Part shown: positions 26,264 through 35,598 of the stretch, in pieces
How positions within the stretch are numbered: the first letter of the stretch is position 1
Layout of the letters: every line of letters begins with the position of its first letter
Source: Kiritimatiellia bacterium
GTDB taxonomy: Bacteria; Verrucomicrobiota; Kiritimatiellia; RFP12; UBA1067
DNA length: 64,000 bases
Reading direction: 5' to 3'
Assembly (NCBI GenBank): GCA_028686345.1
Contig: JAQUCE010000006.1
Coordinates: 16,010 to 80,009, forward strand
Program-made: the position numbers and the translations under genes
Notes under the pieces: model-generated
The model's database searches: none
Told to the model about the DNA's origin: nothing
Seen by the model: the letters and a program-made list of their open reading frames with translations, nothing else

Positions 26264-29200
26264 ATGAAACAAATTACGCTAATATGCCTGATCCTGGTTA
26301 GCGCCTTGAGCGCCAAAGCTCAGAGCAAAACCGCACTGTGGAATCACAAGCTATGGCTGGGAGGTGGCGGGCTCTGGGAGTCGCGCTGCAGCATCACAGT
26401 GCAAAACACTGGCGCTAAGCGCCATGAGGGAGCCGTGATTGCCGTGCGTATCGGCTCCGCCCCCGGCGAGTTGCCGCTGGCCGGCGCTGAGCTAGCCTCG
26501 CTGCGCGTTGTGAACTCCGATAACGTCCAACTGCTCTTCAACCTGTGGCAGCCCGATCTTGCTGCGCCCTTGAAAAACACGGCGATCCCCGAGGGTGCGG
26601 TTCTCGCCCTGCCGCTGGTTTGCGAGGCTCAGGGAACGGCGCGTTTTACTGTTTACTTTAACAATCAGAGCGCCTGGCCATTGGCCGAGTATCTTGCGGA
26701 GCGCCCCCCTCTGCCGCTGAACGGCGACTTTGAGGTTGGCGAGAGCTCGCCTGCCGGCTGGGAGCAGAGCAACATGGCGCCGCAGCATGAATTGTCGCTC
26801 TCCATGGAGTCGCCTGCCAGCGGCAAGCGCTGTATCCAACAGGTGGCCCGCCCGGGTCTGGAGCCCTCCTGGTCGGGTTATTACCGCAGCGGTTTGGGCG
26901 TGACCTCCGGGGCAACCGGGAGCATCAAAGTCAAGGTGCGCACAAAAGATCTGGTCGGCCATGCCGGCTGGTACCTGCACATTGGCAACACAGAGAGGAG
27001 CCAGATGTTCAACCAGCAGGCCTCCACAGGAGAAGCTGAGAAAGAGTGGCAGGAGTTAACCATTCCTTTCACGGTGCCGGAGGGAGCCACCACTCTGAAA
27101 ACAGGCTCGCTGCTGCGAGGCTCCGGCACGGCGTGGTTTGATGACCTTAGAATCGAATGCAACCCGCCGATTGTTATTCAGCCAAAGGTGGAGCTCTCCT
27201 GCTCCGCAGTCGAGCATCTGAGCCTTAAACGCGAAGGAGTTCAGGAGGAGTGGATTGCGCCGCCAGCCGGTGTGCGCCATTGGAGCTTCCGCTTTCCTGT
27301 AAACATCGTGCCAGCTGCGCCCTCCCTTGCAGGAGCTGCCACACTGCTGGCCGCGCTGGATACCGATGCTGTCACCCGCGGCATACAAGCGCCGATTTTC
27401 ACACTGACCTTTAACGGCGCAACGGTCGACACCTGCCGGGTGGATAAAAACCTGATCTTCCAGGTGGCGGCTAAACCCGAGACCCTTCAGACATTTTACC
27501 TCTATGTTGCCGATTCAGGGCAGGGAGGCAAGAGCGCCGAGATTGCGAGCTCCGTTTTAGGGAGCAATATTCCCTCTGACCAGCTGGCGCTCAGGGGGGT
27601 CGGCCCCACTGATTTCAAAGCCTGGGAGAAGTTGCTGCACAGCCCGCTCAATATGCTCAAAAACCCGGAGTTTGAGAGTGGCGCCAACCTGCCGGATGAG
27701 TGGACAGCCTCGACCGCAAACCATCCAGATGTTCGGCAACACCGTCGGGAGGGGGCGCTCTTTGGCAAATACTGCGTTGAAACAGAGATTGCCAAGAGCG
27801 CGGAGGGCGGGTGGCATGGCTGGCGGCAAAACGTCGCTGTTCAGCCGGGCGCCACCTACCTCTTCGGCGGCTGGATGGAGACCGAAAACTTTGGCGCCAC
27901 CGGCCAACTGCATGCGCATCTCTTGCCAGGCAAAGGCAACCAGATGAACACACTTTTTCTCTCTGCTGGTCAGCCCGTCTCAGGCACCACAGCGTGGACA
28001 CCGATGCTCAGCCTTATCACCATTCCGCACGGCTACGAGATCTTCTCCCTGCACCTGACATCCAACAGCACCGGAACGATGCGGCACGACGGCTTCCTGA
28101 TCGCCCAATGCCTGCCCGCACTGGTTGGTGCGCCCCAGACAAAACCACAGCAGGAGGATCTGATACTGTGGCAGGCGAATCCGGTTGTTAAGGTCTTTAA
28201 AGAGACGCTGCCGCCTGCTAAGCCAGGTGCAATCGAGATCCATCTGGCCCGCAACGAGAGTGAACCGCTGCAGCTGGCGCTCCGCTCTGGCAAGGACGAT
28301 GGAGATATGCAGGTAGTGATCACCCCGCCGATTAGCCAAACAGGCGCTGCTTTAAACAACATCACCGTTGGCCGGGTTGACTATGTGCCGATTGATGCCA
28401 AATCATGCTACAGCAATTTGCGCACCCCTGAGTGGGAGTTCAAGTTTCCCTCTCAGAGCAGCGGCTCTGATGGCTGGCCAGGGTGGTGGCCTGATCCGAT
28501 TGTGCCGACAAATAGTTTTGCGCTCAGGGCCAATCAGAGTCAGCCGCTCTGGATCACCTTTGACACCGACAATAAAACCCCGGCGGGCAAGTATCACGGC
28601 CAGATCCAAATCCTTTCAAAAGGGAAGCCTGTTCTAACGCAGCCTTACGCTGTCACAGTTTGGAACTTTGGAATACCGCGCCACCCTGAGTTCCCCGCCA
28701 TCTATGATATCCGCTTCAAAAGCCTTGATTTCAGCTTATGGAAAAACCCGCAGGAGGCGTACGAAAAGCTCCTGCGCTTCATGTCGCAAAAAAAACTTTC
28801 GCCGGATACGGTGCAGGCATCTATTCCATTGAAGCGTGGACAAGAGGGAGGTTTGAGCTGCGACTTTACAGAGTATGACAAAGCCTGTAGGCTTTACTTT
28901 GATGAACTGCAGTTCAGGGTCTCTTACATGCCCCAAAATTTTTACCTGTTTGGGTGGGGCCATCCTCCAAAAAAATTCCTCGGCGAAGAGCCGTATGAAG
29001 GTGCATATCCTTACAGCGATGTTGACCGCTCCCAACTGCGTCCAGAGTACAAGCGCGTTTATCAGGAGGCGCTGAAGCTCTATTGGGAGCATTTAAAAGC
29101 CATGGGCCGGGCCGATAAATTTGTGCTCTACATCTCGGATGAGCCGCACTTTGATGAGAAGCCGATTGTAACGCAGATGCAGGCCCTCTGCGCGATGATC

Positions 29201-29878
29201 CACGAGGTGGATCCAGCCATCCGTATCTACAGCAGCACCTGGCGCCACTGCGAGGGATGGGATGATGCCATTGATGTCTGGGGCGTGGGACACTACGGCT
29301 GCTTCGCGGTGGAAGAGATGCAGCGCCAGCGAAAGTTGAACAACGAAATTTGGTTCACCACCGACGGTCAGATGTGCACCGATACCCCGCTGCTGGCAGT
29401 TGAACGCATGCTGCCGCACTATGCTTTCAAATATAACGCCGACGCCTATGAGTTCTGGGGTGTGAGCTGGTACACCTACAATCCATGGGAGTTTGGCTGG
29501 CATAGCTACATCAACCAATCCAGCACCCCTGGCGAACACTACTTTGTGCGCTATCCGAACGGCGACGGATATCTGATTTATCCTCCCATGGCGGAGCTCG
29601 GGGAGAGCCGCGAGCCAGTGACCTCGATTCGGATCGAAGCCGCGCGTGACGGCGTGGAGGACTTTTGCTATCTGAAGCTGCTGCAGGAGCTCGCGGATAG
29701 ACATAATGATCAGGTAGCCAGGAAGGTGCTGGAGGAATTTCTGAGCTTTTCAAAGATCCCCAATGCGGGCGGGCGATATTCCAGCGCCAACCTGAGCGAT
29801 CCGGAGCGCATGATACAGCTGCGGGTTGAGATGGGGGCAGCGATTGAGAGGCTGCTGGCCGCGCCTTTCACGAACTGA
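26264..29878 (+). CDS. Large secreted glycoside-hydrolase-like protein with DUF4091 (GH123-like) C-terminus
   Basis: The 1204-residue protein begins with a Sec signal peptide (ITLICLILVSALSAKA). Several beta-sandwich or carbohydrate-binding-like regions follow, including two CBM-like blocks introduced by PLNGDFEVGESSPAGWEQ and LKNPEFESGANLPDEW. The last 500 residues resemble the GH123/DUF4091 layout: ATPAGKYHGQI-like sandwich (NKTPAGKYHGQIQI), a barrel with VLYISDEPHFDEKP (candidate acidic pair DE), WGVGHYG, FWGVSWYTYNPWE and the DUF4091 end GDGYLIYPP ... RIEAARDGVEDFCYL. GH123 enzymes are beta-N-acetylgalactosaminidases using substrate assistance; activity here is inference. ATG 26264 gives the signal peptide; the frame is open upstream to 26156 without one. 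It is divergent from the URO-D-like gene. Confidence 0.82.
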   Translation: MKQITLICLILVSALSAKAQSKTALWNHKLWLGGGGLWESRCSITVQNTGAKRHEGAVIAVRIGSAPGELPLAGAELASLRVVNSDNVQLLFNLWQPDLAAPLKNTAIPEGAVLALPLVCEAQGTARFTVYFNNQSAWPLAEYLAERPPLPLNGDFEVGESSPAGWEQSNMAPQHELSLSMESPASGKRCIQQVARPGLEPSWSGYYRSGLGVTSGATGSIKVKVRTKDLVGHAGWYLHIGNTERSQMFNQQASTGEAEKEWQELTIPFTVPEGATTLKTGSLLRGSGTAWFDDLRIECNPPIVIQPKVELSCSAVEHLSLKREGVQEEWIAPPAGVRHWSFRFPVNIVPAAPSLAGAATLLAALDTDAVTRGIQAPIFTLTFNGATVDTCRVDKNLIFQVAAKPETLQTFYLYVADSGQGGKSAEIASSVLGSNIPSDQLALRGVGPTDFKAWEKLLHSPLNMLKNPEFESGANLPDEWTASTANHPDVRQHRREGALFGKYCVETEIAKSAEGGWHGWRQNVAVQPGATYLFGGWMETENFGATGQLHAHLLPGKGNQMNTLFLSAGQPVSGTTAWTPMLSLITIPHGYEIFSLHLTSNSTGTMRHDGFLIAQCLPALVGAPQTKPQQEDLILWQANPVVKVFKETLPPAKPGAIEIHLARNESEPLQLALRSGKDDGDMQVVITPPISQTGAALNNITVGRVDYVPIDAKSCYSNLRTPEWEFKFPSQSSGSDGWPGWWPDPIVPTNSFALRANQSQPLWITFDTDNKTPAGKYHGQIQILSKGKPVLTQPYAVTVWNFGIPRHPEFPAIYDIRFKSLDFSLWKNPQEAYEKLLRFMSQKKLSPDTVQASIPLKRGQEGGLSCDFTEYDKACRLYFDELQFRVSYMPQNFYLFGWGHPPKKFLGEEPYEGAYPYSDVDRSQLRPEYKRVYQEALKLYWEHLKAMGRADKFVLYISDEPHFDEKPIVTQMQALCAMIHEVDPAIRIYSSTWRHCEGWDDAIDVWGVGHYGCFAVEEMQRQRKLNNEIWFTTDGQMCTDTPLLAVERMLPHYAFKYNADAYEFWGVSWYTYNPWEFGWHSYINQSSTPGEHYFVRYPNGDGYLIYPPMAELGESREPVTSIRIEAARDGVEDFCYLKLLQELADRHNDQVARKVLEEFLSFSKIPNAGGRYSSANLSDPERMIQLRVEMGAAIERLLAAPFTN

Positions 29879-30578
29879 ATTACAATCCTAATCAAACAAC
29901 GGCTACCTGTGGCTGGTCGAAAAAGATTAGGATTGGGATTAAGATTAGCCACCGGCAACATGTTTTAAGGACCAACATGTTTGTCTTGCCCTTTGGTAAG
30001 GGCCTAAACCAGCGGAGCCGGAACCAAACTGAGCCTATGTGATATGCGAAATTATTTCTCTCTCATTGAACAATTGTGTGATATGCCCCGCTGGTTTAGT
30101 CAACAACGCTATGCGTTGCATAGAAAAGATGGAAGTTCTTTCTTTTGCGCCTTTTGTGCGGTAGCAACGTAGCTCCGATTTCCAATCGGACATGTCCGGA
30201 TGGAAACCAAGGCGCGGGTCAAGGAAGTCGTCTGCTATGCGGGCGACTGCGGACAGCCCGCGAATGACTGGCACGCAGTATAGTCAGCCGCATAGCGACT
30301 GACCTCCTTCCGCGCCAGCTCCATTTGACAAGACGCGGAAAAGGAAGTTGTCCGCTATGCGGGAGGCATTCGCATAATAGCGGATTATGACCGAAGAACA
30401 GGGGCGCAGCCATAATTATAATTGCTGGTATAGCCGTGAGAAGGTACGACAAAGTTGGCGACAAATTCCGCCGGGACAAAGTCAATCGCTTTAGCCTTGA
30501 TATTTGACGGTGGAAAAAGTAAACTTTTACTTTTATTTTAGAAGCATCAACCGTGATTTTTAAAAGGATTTATGTTAT
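29879..30578. repeat. Intergenic repeat mosaic with BIME-like pair and 154-bp duplicate
   Basis: Bases 29885-30004 are the GATTAGGATTGGGATTAAGA/GGTAAGGGCCTA family. Bases 30004-30157 duplicate 40160-40312 with one or few mismatches. Bases 30169-30208 are a GTAG-footed CTCCGATTTCCAATCGGA hairpin. Bases 30282-30365 form a head-to-head CCGCATAGCG/CGCTATGCGG pair. Bases 30366-30500 are not recognised. Confidence 0.8.
30504..30533 (+). promoter_or_regulatory. Possible promoter of the M42 peptidase operon
   Basis: TTGACG (30504-30509) and a weak TACTTT (30528-30533) are spaced 18 bases apart in AT-rich DNA 45 bases before the ATG. Confidence 0.4.
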
Positions 30579-31658
30579 ATGGAAACAAACGCGCTCAAAT
30601 TATTAAAAGGCCTGGCGGCACTGCCAACACCGACTGGTTTTGAAGAAGATGGAATGATCCTGCTGGGCAACTACCTCAAAGAGGCGGGGATCAAGGATGT
30701 GGCCTTGGATGTGCATGGCAACCTGCGCGCCTCTCTCAACCGCGAGGCCCCGTTGCGGGTCATGATTGAAGGGCACTGCGATGAAATCGGCTTTATGGTG
30801 CAGTACATTGATGATGATGGCTTTCTTTATATGTGCCCGCTGGGCGGGGTGACCACCCCCACGCTGGCTTCAGAGCGCATTGTGATCAGAGGCAAGCAGG
30901 GCCCGGTCTACGGGGTCTTTGGCGTGCGCCCGCCCCATTTGATGACTGCGGAGCAGCGCAAAAAACTGGCACCGCAGGAGATACAGGAGATCAAGGTGGA
31001 CATCGGTGCCACCAGCAAAGAGGATGCGCTCAAGCTGGTTGACCTGGGAAGCCCTGCCGTGATTGACGCTGGGTGGAACGAACTGGCGAACAACCGTGTC
31101 GCCTGCCGCGGATTTGATAACCGGATTGGCGCGTTTATTGTGACTGAGACCATGCGGCGGCTTGCAGATAAAAAGCTCAATGTGGCCTTGCACATGGTTG
31201 CCAGCGTGCAGGAGGAGGTGGGGCTTGTGGGTGGCCAAACCACGGCGTACGACATCAACCCTCACATCGGACTCTGTGTTGACGTTACATTCGCCTCTGA
31301 CGCGCAGCCAGATGACAAGAAAATCGTGGGCGACATCAGGCTCGGTGCCGGTCCATCCATCGCGGTTGGCCCGACCTATCACAAAAAACTGAACGCGCAT
31401 GTGATCAGCAGTGCTCAGAGCGCGGGCATCAGCCTGCAGACACAGGTGCGCAGCCGTGGCAACGGCACTTGCGCCTGGGCCATGCGCCTCTCCCGCTCTG
31501 GCGCTGCTGTGGTGCAGTTAAGCATCCCGCTGCGGTATATGCACAGCCCGGTGGAGGTTATCTCGCTGGACGACGCATCACTGGTAATCGATACCCTGTG
31601 CGCGGCAATTGAAAACATGCCCGCTGAAATGGATCTGATCCCTGACGGGCTGGACTAG
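30579..31658 (+). CDS. M42-family metallo-aminopeptidase
   Basis: The 359-residue protein belongs to the M42 (glutamyl aminopeptidase, tetrahedral TET) family of cytosolic dinuclear zinc or cobalt aminopeptidases that trim peptides. The metal and catalytic residues are visible: EGHCDEIGFMV (His and Asp), RGFDNRIGA (bridging Asp), VQEEVGLVG (catalytic and ligand Glu), LCVDVTFA (Asp), and PLRYMHSPVEV (His). Length and motif spacing are normal. AAAAGGA lies about ten bases before the ATG. It opens a tight five-gene unit on the plus strand: the glycosyltransferase begins four bases after its TAG. Some family members have been called cellulases, but peptidase activity is more likely. Confidence 0.93.
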   Translation: METNALKLLKGLAALPTPTGFEEDGMILLGNYLKEAGIKDVALDVHGNLRASLNREAPLRVMIEGHCDEIGFMVQYIDDDGFLYMCPLGGVTTPTLASERIVIRGKQGPVYGVFGVRPPHLMTAEQRKKLAPQEIQEIKVDIGATSKEDALKLVDLGSPAVIDAGWNELANNRVACRGFDNRIGAFIVTETMRRLADKKLNVALHMVASVQEEVGLVGGQTTAYDINPHIGLCVDVTFASDAQPDDKKIVGDIRLGAGPSIAVGPTYHKKLNAHVISSAQSAGISLQTQVRSRGNGTCAWAMRLSRSGAAVVQLSIPLRYMHSPVEVISLDDASLVIDTLCAAIENMPAEMDLIPDGLD

Positions 31659-31662
31659 ACAT

Positions 31663-32853
31663 ATGCAGTTTGCGGTCACCTACCTGATGGATCAACTGGC
31701 TCCCAGTGAGACCTTTATACAGCGGGAACTGGATCAACTAGTCAAGCGCAATTGGCCGATCAAGGTTTGTCTGCTCAAAGGTGGCCCGCGCCAGTTGTTG
31801 TTTGCCCCTTTCAGCTGCCCGCGTGGTTTCAGGCTGAGGTTCATCAAGGTGGCTGTTGCCCGTGTGCTGGAGGAGCTGCTGCGTGCGCCAAGCGTGGCGT
31901 TGCGTATTCTCAAACGGCTGCCGCAAGCCGCGGCCTTGGTCAGAGAGGTGGTTGATACAGATACAAGGCTGCTGCACTCACAGTTTGCCAGCATAACCGC
32001 GGATCTGGCGGGGATTGCGGCCAGGAGCGTCGGGATCAACTGGAGCTGCTCAGTGCATGCCCATGACATTTACTGCACCGCCCCTGAGGTCACTCGCAGG
32101 AGACTTCAGACAGCCGCGGGGATTGCCGCCTGCACAGAGCAGGTGGCGGCGGCAACCGCTGCTGCCGGCGTTCCACAGGAGCGTATTCACCTTGTCCGCC
32201 ATGGCCTGCCGCTGATTGACTATCCTCTCAGCGCGGCGCTGGCCGGGGAGTTTGTGTTCATTGCCTGTCGCCTGACCAGGAAAAAAGGGCTGGATACCCT
32301 GATCAAAGCCTGCGCAGTGCTCAAAGGACGCGGTTTGAAGATCCCTTGCGTGATCGCCGGCACAGGGTCTGAGCTCACGAAACTCAAGCAGCTCTGTGCT
32401 AAGTTGAATTTAAACGACCAGGTGTTGTTCAAAGGCTGGCTAACGCAGGCGGAGATCCGCCGCCAGATCCAGAGCGCGCTCCTGGTTGCGCTGCCCTCGC
32501 GGCAGACACCGAATGGTGACCGCGACGGAATGGCCAATGTTCTGGTTGAAGCCCTGGCGCTCGGCACACCGATCATCACCACAACCGCCAGTGCGGCTTC
32601 AGAGGTGATTGTTAATGAAAAAAATGGTATCCTGGTTGAGCCGGATGACCAGACAGCGCTGGCGGATGCGATTGAAAAAATTGTTGGCTCAAAGAGCTTG
32701 AGGGCCCAGTTGGCCCGCGAGGGGCGTAAAACCGCGGAGTCGCTCTTTGACGGCACTTCCAACATCCTTCAGCTCGAAAACTTTTTTAAGAGGGCGGTCG
32801 TGATCGCCACCGAAACTCAAACTCTTACCCAGGGAGATTACACACCCACATGA
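31663..32853 (+). CDS. GT4-family glycosyltransferase
   Basis: The 396-residue protein is a GT-B fold glycosyltransferase of the GT4 (glycosyl_transf_1) type. The acceptor domain starts FAVTYLMDQLAPSETFIQREL, typical of surface-polysaccharide enzymes (quoted pieces: LAPSETFIQREL), with WSCSVHAHDIY at the domain's end. The nucleotide-sugar domain has FVFIACRLTRKKGLDTLIKA, VIAGTGSELTKLKQL, VLFKGWLTQAEI and the E-x7-E region DGMANVLVEALALGTPIITT. It probably extends a capsular, lipopolysaccharide or exopolysaccharide chain in the cytoplasm. It lies four bases after the M42 gene and overlaps the next lipoprotein gene by four bases (ATGA), indicating co-translation. Confidence 0.92.
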   Translation: MQFAVTYLMDQLAPSETFIQRELDQLVKRNWPIKVCLLKGGPRQLLFAPFSCPRGFRLRFIKVAVARVLEELLRAPSVALRILKRLPQAAALVREVVDTDTRLLHSQFASITADLAGIAARSVGINWSCSVHAHDIYCTAPEVTRRRLQTAAGIAACTEQVAAATAAAGVPQERIHLVRHGLPLIDYPLSAALAGEFVFIACRLTRKKGLDTLIKACAVLKGRGLKIPCVIAGTGSELTKLKQLCAKLNLNDQVLFKGWLTQAEIRRQIQSALLVALPSRQTPNGDRDGMANVLVEALALGTPIITTTASAASEVIVNEKNGILVEPDDQTALADAIEKIVGSKSLRAQLAREGRKTAESLFDGTSNILQLENFFKRAVVIATETQTLTQGDYTPT

Positions 32854-33356
32854 AAAAAAACATCCTGTTCAGCATCCTCGTGGCCGCACTGACTTTTTCC
32901 AGCGGTTGTTTTGATCCGTTCTACCACAACCCTTACTTTAAGGTAGATGAATCTGGGCTCAACTGGCTGGAGATCTACCACAAGCAGATCTCGGGTAAAA
33001 AACTGGTGCGCGTGCGGATTGACGGCAATGGCGTTATTAAAGTCAAAGAGGGCACCAGCCCGCTGGTGGGCGATGGATTCGCGCACGACAATTCGCATGA
33101 AAACTGGGAGGATATCCGCGATTACCGGCTGACTGTCAGCCGCGAGGAGACTAACCGCATTTTTCAGGAGTTGGTCAACAACGGCCTTTTTCTGGAGCAG
33201 AAAAAATCGGATGACTCGCCCGAGGGAACTGCTATCATGGCTTTTGGCAACATCCAGAACCACACAGTTTACGCCACGGTCTATGACTCTGACTTGTATG
33301 AGCATTTGAATGCGCTGGTGTTGACATTCTATCATCCCCAACCCAAGCGTAGATAA
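32850..33356 (+). CDS. Small lipoprotein of unknown function
   Basis: The 168-residue product has a signal peptide with a lipobox (TFSSGC, Cys 20), so it is probably anchored to a membrane by its modified Cys. The rest is a soluble domain rich in beta-strand-like stretches (KKLVRVRIDGNGVIKVKEG and DYRLTVSREETNRIFQELVNN). I do not recognise the family. The ATG overlaps the TGA of the glycosyltransferase by four bases and is preceded by AGGGAG (32831-32836), so translational coupling is likely and a link to surface polysaccharide is possible but not shown. Confidence 0.85.
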   Translation: MKKNILFSILVAALTFSSGCFDPFYHNPYFKVDESGLNWLEIYHKQISGKKLVRVRIDGNGVIKVKEGTSPLVGDGFAHDNSHENWEDIRDYRLTVSREETNRIFQELVNNGLFLEQKKSDDSPEGTAIMAFGNIQNHTVYATVYDSDLYEHLNALVLTFYHPQPKRR

Positions 33357-33384
33357 GCGGGAGCACCATATTATCACTCCAACT

Positions 33385-35040
33385 ATGAAGGCAAAAAATA
33401 AAATGAGGATTCCTACTGCTACGCTGTTATTTCTGCTCATTGGAGTCCGCATCTGCCATGGAGAGCAACTGTTTGTCGGCATCCTCGAGACCGAAAGCTA
33501 CCACTCGCTTGAGCTAAGTGTTGCGGCGTTTGCCAGTGTAACCAGGGCCCCTGAGCTTAACGCTCAGTTAAAGGCAAAAACATCCCGGTTTACTGCACTC
33601 CCAGTGATCGCCGGGTTTGCAAAAGACAAGCGCCTGCGCGTTATTCAGAGCGTTGATCCATCAGAGCTGCTTAGCGACCTCAACCCGGCCAGCACCGCTA
33701 TTATACCGATGCTGGATGACGGCAGGGAGGTCGAGCACCTGCTAAACGAAAACTATTCGCTCTGCACTCTCTGGCGTCCCAACATCAACGTGTACAGCAA
33801 GCCGGCATCAACCAATATCTTCCCGTCGGTTGCCATTGCCAAGCAGGGCCAATGGCTGCTTGCCTCCCGCTCTCCAGAGGCACTGCTATGGGTCATGGAG
33901 AATCCAAAGTTGCTGAACGCCCCCCCTCTCCCGCAGAAAGGCGCTCTCAAATATCTGGTTAACCCGCAAAGGGCCGCCGCGATCCTCAATGCAAGAGGCG
34001 ACCTGACCTTGCTGCAGTTTTTCAAACCAACTGAGGTCTTGCTGGAGTTGGAGATGTGCAGCTTAGCGCTTGCATTGGAGGCCCAGAGCCTGACAATCAG
34101 TGCTGAGGCCACTCCGCTGCAAGGCACTCCGTTGGCAGCCTTAGCGGAAGCCCTGCGTAAGCCAGAGAGCGCGCTCCTGAACTCAGCACCTGCCGATGCT
34201 TTTCTTAGCGCTGTTTCCAAGTGCGAAGAACCTGAGATCTGGAACCGATTCGCGTTGAACCTCCAGCAGCAGATTGCGCCCGCTCTGGCTCAACTGAACA
34301 CAAAGAAAATATTCACCGGCGAGCGAGCGCAATATCTCGCCCCTTCCAAAGATAAAAAAGGGTTGATCTTTGTTCAGCTGGAGCCATTGCACAACGCCGC
34401 ACCCCTCCTGGATGCAATCAAAACGCTCGATACAACCACACCCTCTGATGCCGCCATCTACTTGGAGAAAATCGCAACGCCGGCTGCCGCGCAGAGCAAC
34501 AGCCTGCGCTACAAACTGCACCTCAAGCCAAGGGATGAACAAACTGCGCCCTCCGCGATCCACACCATTGTCTCACTGTTTATCAAGCATGCCTATCTGG
34601 AGTTGGCGATCAGAGACAACCTGTTGATTACCGTGGTGGGCCCTCAAAACAGTCTTGCAGAGGTTGTCAGCAGCATCCCTGGTTCCCCGCGGAAGATCTC
34701 TCTGCTGGCTGAATTGGATATCCGAAATGACTCCTTTAATCAGAACCCGCTCTCCGGCATAAAACTGGAGCTCACCAAGCTCCTGCGTTTCACCGCCTCC
34801 CTTATACCCAACATCACGCAGCAACAGTTGGCCACCCTGCCGGAGGGCGGCTACGGGTTGACTTTCGGGCTCGACAAAGTAAGCGGGGCAACTGTCAAAG
34901 GTTCCCTGCAAATATCGGCCGATGAGTTTTCCGCGCTTAGAAACATAAGCACTAGCGGGCGTGAGCTGATGCAGCGGCTGCTCATGTCGATGTTGACCCA
35001 ACGCATTGAACGCATAGAACTGCCGCCCGAACAGGAGTAA
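33385..35040 (+). CDS. Exported protein of unknown function
   Basis: The 551-residue protein has an N-terminal hydrophobic leader (ATLLFLLIGVRICHG) that looks like a cleaved signal peptide, so it is probably periplasmic or outer-membrane associated. A nearer in-frame ATG at 33403 would shorten the leader. No catalytic motif or known domain is recognised. The sequence is rich in Leu and Ala, with two halves that may be related: LVNPQRAAAILNARGDLTLLQFF near residue 190 and the later VSLFIKHAYLELAIRDNLLITVVG. The pattern resembles proteins built from a repeated alpha/beta substructure such as DUF3352-type families, but this is only an impression. It lies 28 bases after the lipoprotein gene and six bases before queH. 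Confidence 0.8.
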   Translation: MKAKNKMRIPTATLLFLLIGVRICHGEQLFVGILETESYHSLELSVAAFASVTRAPELNAQLKAKTSRFTALPVIAGFAKDKRLRVIQSVDPSELLSDLNPASTAIIPMLDDGREVEHLLNENYSLCTLWRPNINVYSKPASTNIFPSVAIAKQGQWLLASRSPEALLWVMENPKLLNAPPLPQKGALKYLVNPQRAAAILNARGDLTLLQFFKPTEVLLELEMCSLALALEAQSLTISAEATPLQGTPLAALAEALRKPESALLNSAPADAFLSAVSKCEEPEIWNRFALNLQQQIAPALAQLNTKKIFTGERAQYLAPSKDKKGLIFVQLEPLHNAAPLLDAIKTLDTTTPSDAAIYLEKIATPAAAQSNSLRYKLHLKPRDEQTAPSAIHTIVSLFIKHAYLELAIRDNLLITVVGPQNSLAEVVSSIPGSPRKISLLAELDIRNDSFNQNPLSGIKLELTKLLRFTASLIPNITQQQLATLPEGGYGLTFGLDKVSGATVKGSLQISADEFSALRNISTSGRELMQRLLMSMLTQRIERIELPPEQE

Positions 35041-35046
35041 CCCGTT

Positions 35047-35583
35047 ATGACAGTACTGCTTCACACCTGCTGCGCACCATGCGCCACCCACTGCATTGAA
35101 GTCCTGTGCGCGCTGGGACATACGCCCACGCTCTTTTTTTCCAATGCCAATATTGCGCCTGAAAGTGAGTTCTATCGCAGAGCGCAAGAGGTGACCAAAC
35201 TGGCCAACATTGCCAATCTTCCGTTGATTATTGATAACCCGGACCACAGCGAATGGCTCGCCCGCGTGGCAGCCGGCCTGGAGTCCGAGCCAGAGCAAGG
35301 TGCCCGCTGCGCCCGCTGCTTCCAGTACGCGCTGCAACGCAGCCATCGGCAGATGCGGGCCAGCGGGCTGGATGCCTTCACGACCACACTGACCGTCAGC
35401 CCTCATAAACTATCGGATCTGATCGCCCGCATTGGGAGGGAGATTTCAGAGAGCGAGTATCTGAATCTCAACTTCAAAAAACAAGGTGGATTCATGCGGT
35501 CACTGGAACTCAGCGAGGAGCACGACCTTTACCGGCAGCACTACTGCGGCTGTGAGTTCTCCATGCGCCCCTTGGCTGATTAG
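35047..35583 (+). CDS. queH: Epoxyqueuosine reductase QueH
   Basis: QueH (DUF208) reduces epoxyqueuosine to queuosine in tRNA anticodons and replaces QueG in many bacteria. The 178-residue protein has the expected cysteines: LLHTCCAPCATHC at the start, ARCARCF in the middle and HYCGCEFS near the end, with YRRAQEVTKLA and TTTLTVSPHK between. AGGAG (35032-35036), inside the end of the preceding gene, serves as ribosome-binding site. It is the last gene of the plus-strand unit from 30579. Its TAG stop is the first three bases of a perfect 18-base palindrome (35581-35598). Confidence 0.94.
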   Translation: MTVLLHTCCAPCATHCIEVLCALGHTPTLFFSNANIAPESEFYRRAQEVTKLANIANLPLIIDNPDHSEWLARVAAGLESEPEQGARCARCFQYALQRSHRQMRASGLDAFTTTLTVSPHKLSDLIARIGREISESEYLNLNFKKQGGFMRSLELSEEHDLYRQHYCGCEFSMRPLAD

Positions 35584-35598
35584 TCGCTTAAGCGACTA
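35581..35598. repeat. Perfect palindrome supplying the queH stop codon
   Basis: TAGTCGCTTAAGCGACTA is a perfect inverted repeat; its first three bases are the queH stop. A second palindrome (AACAATTAATTGTT, 35604-35617) follows, as in the copies at 51664-51699 and 57815-57851. Confidence 0.88.
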
